A stretch of 18,126 bases of DNA from the NCBI GenBank assembly GCA_964460345.1, contig CAYWRO010000069.1, forward strand, positions 1-18,126. Reading direction: 5' to 3'. The notes beneath the pieces were generated by a model that was not told the DNA's origin, did not search any database, and saw only the letters and a list, made by a program, of their open reading frames with translations. Shown piece by piece: positions 1 to 6,342 of the stretch. Numbering within the stretch: position 1 is the stretch's first letter; every line of letters begins with the position of its first letter. The translations under genes were made by a program, and so were the position numbers. The stretch is from CAYWRO01 sp964460345. GTDB lineage: Bacteria; Planctomycetota; Phycisphaerae; Phycisphaerales; UBA1924.

Positions 1-60
1 CTGGGGGCGGGCCCGCCGCCTCGCTTTACCCATTCTGGGAAAGAGGCTAAGGTGGCTTCC

Positions 61-85
61 GCAATGTCCCAGTTTGGGACATTGC
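61..85. promoter_or_regulatory. 25-bp perfect inverted repeat, possible operator
   Basis: Two 11-base arms, GCAATGTCCCA and TGGGACATTGC, pair perfectly around the 3-base loop GTT. A near copy of one half follows as a direct repeat: ATGTCCCAGTTTG at 64-76 and ATGCCCCAGTTTG at 93-105, differing at one base. No T-run follows, so a terminator is unlikely. It sits just upstream of the best ribosome-binding site of the next gene, which fits a repressor site. The bound protein is unknown. Confidence 0.5.
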
Positions 86-709
86 GCGTCAGATGCCCCA
101 GTTTGCGGAGAAAGCCATGACCAGCGAACGCGGCTGATAGCGGCGGGTGTGCTCCTCGGGCACATCCTGTTCATAGCCCTGCTCGTCGGATCGTGTGAGC
201 TCTACCGGCAGCGACGTGTCGCGAGGCAGGAGGCGGAGAACGCAGCCGACCGGGCCCGGATAGCCGAGGAGGTCCGGCGCGAGCAACAGCTACGCGCGAG
301 AGAACAACGAGGTGCGGCATCCAACCCGCCCACGTGGCCGACCACCGGGGAGCCGCGATGGCCGGGAGACGTCAATCGGTTGTTCACGGAGCGAGGGGTT
401 GCGAAGGCAGGCGACAACGCAGTTCTCGGCGTTTACAGCATGGTCTCCCTTTGCTCGACGGCGGAGGGCGTCAAGAGGATGGCCAGAGTTAACGAGACCG
501 AGGACGCTATAGGACTGGCAATCCAGATGGCTCGCGGGCGCGTATGGCACATAGAAGCGGGCACACGCTGCAAGGTGCTTGCGGTCGGCGAGGGCTGGTG
601 TCAGGTGAAGATCCTTGACGACTGGACCACGGTCGCCGTGGCCGAAGCAGACGATAACCCGTCTCGCACCGGCTACGTCGCGCTTAAGGACGTGTACACC
701 AAGCCTTAA
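74..709 (+). CDS. Small membrane protein with C-terminal SH3-like domain; start probably frameshifted
   Basis: I do not recognise this gene as a named family. The open frame begins at a TTG (74), but that codon lies inside a palindrome and has no ribosome-binding site. A much better start is ATG 117, preceded by GGAG with a 6-base spacer. That frame stops after six codons (TGA 135-137). Joining MTSER to RLIAAG in the open frame would need a 1-base insertion or 2-base deletion near 129-134. From the open frame one sees a membrane helix (about residues 20-42), a charged, probably coiled-coil stretch (44-80), a proline-rich linker, and a C-terminal region with VLAVGEGWCQVKIL and GYVALKDV that looks like a bacterial SH3 domain. 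The likely topology is a short cytoplasmic N-terminus with the bulk outside. It converges tail-to-tail with the methyltransferase gene 18 bases away. It may be cargo of the element or host sequence. Confidence 0.55.
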   Translation: MGHCASDAPVCGESHDQRTRLIAAGVLLGHILFIALLVGSCELYRQRRVARQEAENAADRARIAEEVRREQQLRAREQRGAASNPPTWPTTGEPRWPGDVNRLFTERGVAKAGDNAVLGVYSMVSLCSTAEGVKRMARVNETEDAIGLAIQMARGRVWHIEAGTRCKVLAVGEGWCQVKILDDWTTVAVAEADDNPSRTGYVALKDVYTKP

Positions 710-727
710 GCCCGTGACCGCCTGATG

Positions 728-2005
728 TCAGCCGGCCGGGATCCGCTCCGCCTTCTTCCCCGTGAAGGTCTCCCATCGGCGCACCGCAACGTCAACGAAT
801 GTCGGCGTGATCTCCATCGCGAAGCAACGGCGGCCCAACTGCTCGGCTGCGATGATCTGGCTGCCGCTGCCGCTGAAGGGCTCGTAGCAGATATCGCCGG
901 CCCTCGTGTGCTTGCGGATCGGCCGCGCGAAGATTTCCACGGGTTTTTGAGTGGGGTGCTCGTTGCCGACGATCCGGGCCTTGCCCTCCCAATCGATCTC
1001 CCAGACGGAGTTCATCTGCATCGAGTGGTCGCCGTCGTGTTCGGGCCGGCTCCCCTGCACCCAACCCATCATGCATGGCTCATGACGGAAGTGCCAGAAG
1101 ACGCGTCCGAACACCGGCGTGGGCTTCACCCACACAATCGCCTGGTGGTCGAGGATGCCGAGCTCCTCCCAGACCCGCTGGATGACGCCGCAGCGCTTGT
1201 GGGCGTGCCAGCAGTAGATCGCCGCGTTGGGACCGAGCACGCGTTTGACGTTCGAGAAGACGCCACGGAAGAAGCCGTCCGCGTCCTTGATGTCCACCTC
1301 CCGGTACGTGGCTGACCAGTCTTTGCCGCCCTCGTTGCCGCCGTCGTGGTCCGGGCGCTCGCCTGTGTAGTCCACGAGGTAGGGGGGGTCGGTCGCGCAG
1401 AGCCCCGCCTTCTCGCCGTCCATGAGGCGGTCCACGTCCGCTGCGCTGGTGGAGTCGCCGCAGAGCAGACGATGCCCCCCCTCCCCGCCCAGGATCCACA
1501 GGTCCCCGGGCTGCGTGACGGGCTTCGCCGGCGGCTCCGGCGTCTCGTCGGGATCGCACTGCGGCTCCGGTGCCGCGTCCATCGCAACGAGGCGCTGCAG
1601 CTCGGCGTCTTCAAATGCCAGGAGCGAGATGTCGAACTTTGCATCGCCGAGCTTGCGGATCTCCTCGGCGAGCAGATGATCGTCCCACCCCGAGATCTGA
1701 CCTGTACGATTGTCGGCGATGCGATAGGCGCGGGCCTGCTCCGGCGTGAGGCTCGCCACGTGCACTGGCACCTCACGGAGCCCAAGCTTCTTCGCCGCGG
1801 CGAGCCGGGTGTGCCCGACGATGATCACTCCGTCCTCGTCCACAACGATTGCTTGCCGGAACCCAAACGCCTCGATGGAGCGGGCCACTGCCTCTACCGC
1901 TTCGGACGGGCACACGCGCGGGTTGCCCGTGTACGGCCGCACCGACTCGATCGGACGCATCTCCACCTCGAGCTTGTTCAGCGCCGGCGCAGTTGTACTA
2001 GCCAC
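728..2005 (-). CDS. ParB-like domain fused to DNA methyltransferase
   Basis: This 425-residue protein has a ParB/Srx-type N-terminal domain (about residues 12-105, with GHTRLAAAKKLG at 64-75) followed by an amino-methyltransferase domain. The methyltransferase has catalytic DPPY at 206-209, HPTQKP at 350-355 and the S-adenosylmethionine-binding motif EPFSGSGS at 375-382. Motif IV before motif I is the beta-class order, so N4-cytosine or N6-adenine methylation is expected; the target site cannot be read from sequence. Such fusions are typical of phages and prophages, often next to terminase genes. The GTG start (2005) lies three bases after the stop of the upstream gene, and AAGGAG in that gene's tail serves as ribosome-binding site, so the two are co-translated. 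No endonuclease is adjacent, so it is an orphan methylase that may protect element DNA. Confidence 0.9.
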   Translation of the reverse strand: MASTTAPALNKLEVEMRPIESVRPYTGNPRVCPSEAVEAVARSIEAFGFRQAIVVDEDGVIIVGHTRLAAAKKLGLREVPVHVASLTPEQARAYRIADNRTGQISGWDDHLLAEEIRKLGDAKFDISLLAFEDAELQRLVAMDAAPEPQCDPDETPEPPAKPVTQPGDLWILGGEGGHRLLCGDSTSAADVDRLMDGEKAGLCATDPPYLVDYTGERPDHDGGNEGGKDWSATYREVDIKDADGFFRGVFSNVKRVLGPNAAIYCWHAHKRCGVIQRVWEELGILDHQAIVWVKPTPVFGRVFWHFRHEPCMMGWVQGSRPEHDGDHSMQMNSVWEIDWEGKARIVGNEHPTQKPVEIFARPIRKHTRAGDICYEPFSGSGSQIIAAEQLGRRCFAMEITPTFVDVAVRRWETFTGKKAERIPAG

Positions 2006-2008
2006 GTC

Positions 2009-2545
2009 TCAGTCTCCTTGCTCGTCCGGCAGCAGCCGGTCCTCGTCGACGATCGACGGCGGCGCGTTCGTATCCACAGCCGCCCGCTCGCGCAGGACAT
2101 CGAAGAACCGCTCTAGGTCCTCCGGCGGCACGAACTGCACCGCGATTTCGGCGAACATATTGCCGACGCTTTCAGCCGCTTGCAGGTTGATGTCGATCTT
2201 CTGCGGGACGTCGACCCCGAGCAGGCGATGGAAGTCTCGCATGAGCTTCCGGATCTGCTCGACGCCTGCCAGATCCTGACAGCCGCCCTGCAGCACGACG
2301 CGAGTCCACAGCGGCCGGAGCAGTTCCTCAAATCGCACCACTGCAAGCTCGCGCGCCTCTTCGACGGTCTCGCTGAGCTCCCGACTCCGCTCGGCCATCT
2401 CCTGCCGGTAGGTGCGGTGCGCGAGCTGGTGCGAAATCCCGAGTGTGCTTCCGATCGACCTGAAGGTAAGGCCGGCGCACCGCAAGGCCACGACCCTGCG
2501 TCGCTGCTCGAGGTGATCGGTGTTCTGGTTACTTGCGCCTGGCAC
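2009..2545 (-). CDS. HTH protein resembling a phage small terminase subunit
   Basis: This 178-residue protein has an N-terminal helix-turn-helix (about 22-50; GLTFRSIGSTLGISHQ), a helical charged middle (50-75), and a segment about 85-118 with the pattern FEELLRPLW, then EQIRKLMRDFHRLLGVDVPQ. That arrangement (HTH, helical oligomerisation region, then a 'LLG-x-D-x-P' signature) is what HTH-type small terminase subunits usually show; the assignment is by pattern, not by search. A small terminase recognises the packaging site and recruits the large subunit, which is not visible here. The GTG start is forced by an in-frame TGA 12 bases upstream. It is co-transcribed with the methyltransferase behind it, and the 116-bp palindrome lies between it and the primase gene. 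A general HTH regulator is the alternative. Confidence 0.6.
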   Translation of the reverse strand: MPGASNQNTDHLEQRRRVVALRCAGLTFRSIGSTLGISHQLAHRTYRQEMAERSRELSETVEEARELAVVRFEELLRPLWTRVVLQGGCQDLAGVEQIRKLMRDFHRLLGVDVPQKIDINLQAAESVGNMFAEIAVQFVPPEDLERFFDVLRERAAVDTNAPPSIVDEDRLLPDEQGD

Positions 2546-2657
2546 GTCAACGGCTCATCGTCCACATTGGCCTCTCCCCCGCCGCCATCGTTCAGGTCCT
2601 GCATCGGACAACCGGCTGGGGCGGGAGCACAACTTCGGCCGTCGCGGTTCCCCGCAC

Positions 2658-2773
2658 GGAGGGGTGTGACACATGACACGTAGTGACGCCATTCTGGGTT
2701 TGCGCGCCACACGGGCGCGCGTGGCGCGCAAACGGGAAACCGCGTCACGAAGCGTCATGTGTCACGGTCCTCC
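2658..2773. repeat. 116-bp imperfect palindrome between primase and HTH genes
   Basis: All blocks share one centre at 2715.5. From outside in they are: GGAGG 2658-2662 with CCTCC 2769-2773; GTGACACATGAC 2666-2677 with its complement 2754-2765; a 7-bp block 2683-2689 with 2742-2748; and GTTTGCGCGCCAC 2698-2710 with GTGGCGCGCAAAC 2721-2733, around a 10-base loop. Its right arm overlaps the last codons and stop of the primase gene. There is no T-run on either side, so it is not a standard terminator. Its place next to a primase-helicase and a small-terminase-like gene suggests a replication origin, a cruciform or a packaging site. That role is inferred. Confidence 0.8.
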
Positions 2774-5212
2774 TGTGAGCCGAATCCCGACCCATCCGCG
2801 GCCGTCATGGCGGCGCTTCCGCTGGCACTCCATCCGGTGCAGCGCCGCCGACCACTGCTGGTCGCTGGGCTCGTCCGACCGCCCTGTCTCCACGCAGAAC
2901 CTCCGGTGCGCTTCGCGCAGCGCGTCGTTGCTGGTCCAGGCCTCTGGATCCCTGACGCAGCAGGCCCCAAGGAACGCAGCTAGAGAGTCGCACTTGGCTC
3001 GGTACTTCTTGGCCACCCTCCGGAGGCTGTCCGGGATCTGCAGACCGCTCCGCTGCCACTCGAGACAGCCTCGAACGAGCCAGGCGAGGACCCCCGGAGC
3101 CTCATTCTTGAGTTGGGCAAGCAGGCCTTTGTGCTGCCGCTCCCGCGGGACGATCGTGGCGAATGGCACGAGCACGATGCGCCGCCATATCGCCTCGGTC
3201 CTCTCGGCGATCTCCGGGATGTTGTTCGTGACAAGCACGACCTTGCAGGCTCGTTCGAACTCAAAGAAGTCCATCCGCATCCGCCGGGCCTTGATCACGG
3301 AATCGCCCGTCAGCCGCTTGACCATCTGCTCGCGGAGCCGGGCGCCGCGCTCGCTCTCGCTCACGCACACGAACCGACGCCCGAACAGATCAGCGACCTC
3401 AGTCGAGTGCTCCTCGTTCCGTCTGACGGTGAGCAGATCGGGTGCACCAACAGTCGCGTACTCGCCCATCACATAGAGCATGGTGTCCAGCAATGTCGAT
3501 TTCCCGTTGGCGCCGTCGCCGTACACGACGACGAGATACTGCTCGGAGATATCGCCAGTAAGACAATGCCCCAACCACCTCTGCACGAACGCGGCGGTCG
3601 CAGGTGGGAGGATCTCCGATAGGAACTGTTCGAAGCGCGGGCATTGCGCCTCCGGGTCGTACGGGACCGGGCACATCTTGGTCAGCAGATCTTCGCGGCG
3701 GTGCTCTCGCAGCTGGCCGGTCCGGAGATCCAAAGTGCCGTTCGGACAATTGAAGAGAAGCGAAGGCGTGTCAAGGTCGCTGGGGAGAATCGCGAGATCG
3801 GGTCGAGCGAGCGCTTCCATCGCAGCAATACGTTCCTTGCGCTGGCTGGCCAGCGCGTGCTTGATCAGCGCGTCGTGGGCCTCGCCCTGATGCGCCTTGG
3901 CCTCGTCGTAGATGGCCAGAGCCGTCTCCTTGCAGAGTCCGACGATCTTGCATCGCTGGTCCTCCTCCCACCGCACACCATTCCAGATGAAGAACGCCTT
4001 GAGTGGAGCGCAGTAGCGCAGATCGTGTCCGTGACGATGAACCAGGCGAGCCGCGTTGCCAACGTCGGTCCGTTGTGCGCGGACGAGAGGATCGTCCAGA
4101 TTCGGACTCTCGATCTGCGATTCCATGACGGTCTCGTGGGTGACGTCCTTCGACTCAGCTGAGGGCGGACCCGCGTCGCCCTCATCAAGGTGGGCGTAGT
4201 TCGCCTTCGCCTTTTGGAGCGTCGTACGGAGCTTGGAGTAGTGCAGATTCTCGAGCGAGATCCCGCGAGCGAGTCGTCGCGCCACGATCAGGTCGACCAC
4301 TTCCTGATCGCGCAGGCCGAGGGAGTACCCCATGTTCGCCATCGCAAGGTCAAAGCCGCTGGCGCTTTGATCTTTGATATCTGGCCGATGTCCCTCCCAC
4401 GTCGCCGTGAACTTGGGGGACGCCATGCTCAAAAACTTGAAACGGTGCTCGGGTACACGAGCATCAGGTCTAATGACGAACGAGCCGATGGAGACGAATT
4501 GGGCCTTGTCCGGCTTGGCCGGAGCGCACTCGGGCTCCACCATCTCGCTCTTCAGAACGTCGAGCGAGTACCGTACAATCTGGTCGGGCGCCTCGAGGAC
4601 CACCTCGGCGGGCGGGTCACCCTTGAAGTTCAGAGTGCCCGGGACGCGCATGATTCGAGCGAGGTCGAATACGGCGTCGACGGTGCGGCCTTTGGCCGCT
4701 GCCCAGGCGAACACCGTTACCTTCCACTGGTTTAAGAACGCCTTGACCTCATCCCGGTTCTCCTCCGACACGAGCAGCGGTCGGTCGAAGCACCAGTAGG
4801 GGTGGATTCCGAAACCAGACCGCACGATGAAAGATGGCGCCGGTCCGGAGTAGGCGATCGCCATTGCCTCATCCATCGACCTGGGGTAGGGCTTTGCCGA
4901 CTTGTGTCCCCTTCCTGCGATGTCGAGGTCCGCCCACACCCCCGGCAGCGCCCCGACGTCTTGGGCGCTGCCACGCTTGGCCGGGCGTCGCGCCAGAAGA
5001 CCGACGCCAGCGTAGATGTTCTCGCGGCTGCACCATCCGCCGCCGGGGCCGTCGCATATTGCTCTGACGGCCTCGTCGATAGACGCGCACATACAATGGG
5101 CGGCGGAGGGCAAGCCTGTGATGGCGACCAGGAGCCCGGGGCGCTGCTGCAGAGCATCTCCGTGAAGCAGCGTCAAGTAGCGGCGAACCTGTTCGCACCG
5201 AATCCGTGACAT
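2762..5212 (-). CDS. Phage/satellite primase-polymerase with SF3 helicase (D5/P4 type)
   Basis: This 816-residue replication protein joins two activities. The N-terminal half has signs of an archaeo-eukaryotic-type (RepB/PrimPol-like) primase: VWADLDIAG with metal-binding D-x-D near residues 95-97, then SGFGIHPYW near 132-140. The C-terminal half is a D5-type superfamily 3 helicase: a D5_N-like region ending near 550, Walker A GDGANGKST near 565-573, an acidic Walker B-like stretch RRFVCVSESE, and the sensor motif VLVTNNIPEI. Phage P4 alpha and satellite Pri-Rep proteins share this plan and start replication at their own origin. A TTG precedes the ATG by one codon; I chose ATG 5212 because AAGGA lies at good spacing and directly follows the stop of the upstream excisionase-like gene, so the two are coupled. 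The palindrome at its 3' end may be the cognate origin. Confidence 0.92.
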   Translation of the reverse strand: MSRIRCEQVRRYLTLLHGDALQQRPGLLVAITGLPSAAHCMCASIDEAVRAICDGPGGGWCSRENIYAGVGLLARRPAKRGSAQDVGALPGVWADLDIAGRGHKSAKPYPRSMDEAMAIAYSGPAPSFIVRSGFGIHPYWCFDRPLLVSEENRDEVKAFLNQWKVTVFAWAAAKGRTVDAVFDLARIMRVPGTLNFKGDPPAEVVLEAPDQIVRYSLDVLKSEMVEPECAPAKPDKAQFVSIGSFVIRPDARVPEHRFKFLSMASPKFTATWEGHRPDIKDQSASGFDLAMANMGYSLGLRDQEVVDLIVARRLARGISLENLHYSKLRTTLQKAKANYAHLDEGDAGPPSAESKDVTHETVMESQIESPNLDDPLVRAQRTDVGNAARLVHRHGHDLRYCAPLKAFFIWNGVRWEEDQRCKIVGLCKETALAIYDEAKAHQGEAHDALIKHALASQRKERIAAMEALARPDLAILPSDLDTPSLLFNCPNGTLDLRTGQLREHRREDLLTKMCPVPYDPEAQCPRFEQFLSEILPPATAAFVQRWLGHCLTGDISEQYLVVVYGDGANGKSTLLDTMLYVMGEYATVGAPDLLTVRRNEEHSTEVADLFGRRFVCVSESERGARLREQMVKRLTGDSVIKARRMRMDFFEFERACKVVLVTNNIPEIAERTEAIWRRIVLVPFATIVPRERQHKGLLAQLKNEAPGVLAWLVRGCLEWQRSGLQIPDSLRRVAKKYRAKCDSLAAFLGACCVRDPEAWTSNDALREAHRRFCVETGRSDEPSDQQWSAALHRMECQRKRRHDGRGWVGIRLTGGP

Positions 5213-5222
5213 CAAAGGGTCC

Positions 5223-5474
5223 TTAGAAGAAGTGCTCCACCTCGGCAGCGGTCGCTATGCGGCGCCTGCCAGAAGGGCGAGCCGAGCCTCGGCTGGACCG
5301 TGCGGCGTCGAATCGAGCGAGCGCTTCCGGCGAGATGCGCCACCGCGGCCGACCATCAAGGCTTGACGCGAGATTGATGGCCTCGAGCTCGCCTCGGCGA
5401 ATCCACGCGAGCACCTTCGCGGGACGGATGCCCCGCTGGCGCGCAAGCTCCGGCGGCGTGATCCAGGCGCTCAT
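5223..5474 (-). CDS. Small HTH excisionase/AlpA-like protein
   Basis: This 83-residue protein starts MSAWITPPELARQRGI and continues VLAWIRRGELEAINL, then GRPRWRISPEALARF. This is the MerR/excisionase-type winged HTH layout: a tyrosine or tryptophan near the start, an 'x-P-x-E-L-A' helix, a recognition helix, and a wing ending in 'RI-x-x-E-A-L-x-x-F'. Such proteins act as recombination directionality factors or as activators of excision in phages and islands. The open frame extends 28 codons further upstream, but ATG 5474 (with AGGTG close before it) gives the usual length and a conserved start. It is followed at 10 bases by the primase gene, so it is the first gene of a four-gene minus-strand run to 728. 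Confidence 0.75.
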   Translation of the reverse strand: MSAWITPPELARQRGIRPAKVLAWIRRGELEAINLASSLDGRPRWRISPEALARFDAARSSRGSARPSGRRRIATAAEVEHFF

Positions 5475-5613
5475 TGCACCTGCCCTCGCACCGGCCGACA
5501 CCGAAACCCTGATTCCCCGAACTGGATCACGCCCAAGACTCCGCTTCGGGCCGCACAATCGGCCACGAGCGGAAGCGTTCCGCGTCTCGAGTGCTCAGTC
5601 AGTCATGTCTGAA
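5475..5613 (-). promoter_or_regulatory. Gap upstream of the excisionase-primase operon
   Basis: This 139-base gene-free gap is the only one before the minus-strand run xis, primase, HTH, methyltransferase, so their promoter should be here. I see no convincing -35/-10 pair. The 22-bp palindrome at 5606-5627 touches its right edge and could be the operator. Confidence 0.35.
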
Positions 5614-5627
5614 TCATGATTCAGACA
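5606..5627. promoter_or_regulatory. 22-bp perfect palindrome, possible operator
   Basis: The half TGTCTGAATCA at 5606-5616 is followed directly by its exact complement, with no loop. It overlaps the stop codon (5614-5616) of the winged-helix-like gene and lies about 130 bases upstream of the excisionase-like start. A loop-free perfect dyad suits a dimeric repressor. The run GAATTTTG follows on the plus strand only, so a weak plus-strand terminator is a less likely reading. Confidence 0.5.
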
Positions 5628-6342
5628 GAATTTTGCCAGCGACTTTACCTTTCATTGTCAAAAAGTACCCGCCGCTGCCCGATCCGTGGTGCTTGCCATT
5701 GTCAAGCCACGCCCTGAGCACTAGGCCGCTAAGCCGTGCATTGAGAGCGGAGTTGTGGGCCACCCCCAGCAGTTTCGCGAGCCTGGTCTGCGGATACTGC
5801 TGACCCGACTTAAGGTCGAAAGCTCCCCCCCGATAGAGAACTCGGATCACAGCCCGGTCCCGTTCCCTCAGACGCACTAATTCGCGAGCCACCTCGTCCT
5901 CTGATGGCTCCTGCTGCGCCGCAACTAGGGCGCCAACCATTTCTCGGATTTCCTCCACAATGGCCACGGCTCTGTGCGTTCTAGCCAGAGAAAGGTCGGG
6001 TCGGACTCCCTTCTGAGTCAACTCCAGCACATCGTATGTAAACACCACCGCTTCGGCCTCGACAAGCGCCCGCGCCCGCGCAAGCTCACCCTCGGCCCAG
6101 TCGAACTTGCCCGCTCGTTCTGCCTCGAGCTTGATCCGCCGTTCGATGGGGAGAAGTCGCTCCCTCCAAGACTCCACCTTGTCGACTACGGATTGACGAG
6201 AGGGCCACACGGGGGTGTCGTCGAACGCCAGGCGAAACTTACACTCGCGAACGACGCTTTTGGTAAAGTCGAGAGTGGCCTTGCGCCAATCCGCGTATGG
6301 GTCGGCAGGAACGAGCGTCTTTGGGCGAGCTTTCTTCCTCAA
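5614..6342 (-). CDS. Unrecognised element protein with C-terminal winged-helix-like region
   Basis: I do not recognise the family. The open frame runs further upstream inside the integrase gene, but TTG 6342 fits best: it overlaps the integrase stop as TTGA and has GGAGG seven bases before it. The product is 242 residues. Residues 55-100 are rich in charged residues and likely helical, perhaps a coiled coil. Residues about 125-165 are another helical stretch. About 156-235 (AVIRVLYRGGAFDL, TRLAKLLGVAHNSALNARLSGLVLRAWL, GGYFLTMKGKVAGKIL) reads like a winged helix in which a 'TRLAKLLG' helix precedes the recognition helix. A regulator that controls the downstream operon is plausible, and the palindrome at its stop codon could be its site. 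It is translationally coupled to the integrase. Confidence 0.65.
   Translation of the reverse strand: MRKKARPKTLVPADPYADWRKATLDFTKSVVRECKFRLAFDDTPVWPSRQSVVDKVESWRERLLPIERRIKLEAERAGKFDWAEGELARARALVEAEAVVFTYDVLELTQKGVRPDLSLARTHRAVAIVEEIREMVGALVAAQQEPSEDEVARELVRLRERDRAVIRVLYRGGAFDLKSGQQYPQTRLAKLLGVAHNSALNARLSGLVLRAWLDNGKHHGSGSGGYFLTMKGKVAGKILSES

Noticed and set aside
2..10. TGGGGGCGG matches the complement of the tRNA-Lys 3' end and might be a second att site
   Set aside because: Only nine bases match, in very GC-rich DNA and in inverted orientation, and the match cannot be extended past the window edge.
725..1315. 196-codon plus-strand open frame opposite the ParB-methyltransferase
   Set aside because: Antisense to a gene with DPPY and FSGSGS motifs; it has no recognisable content of its own.
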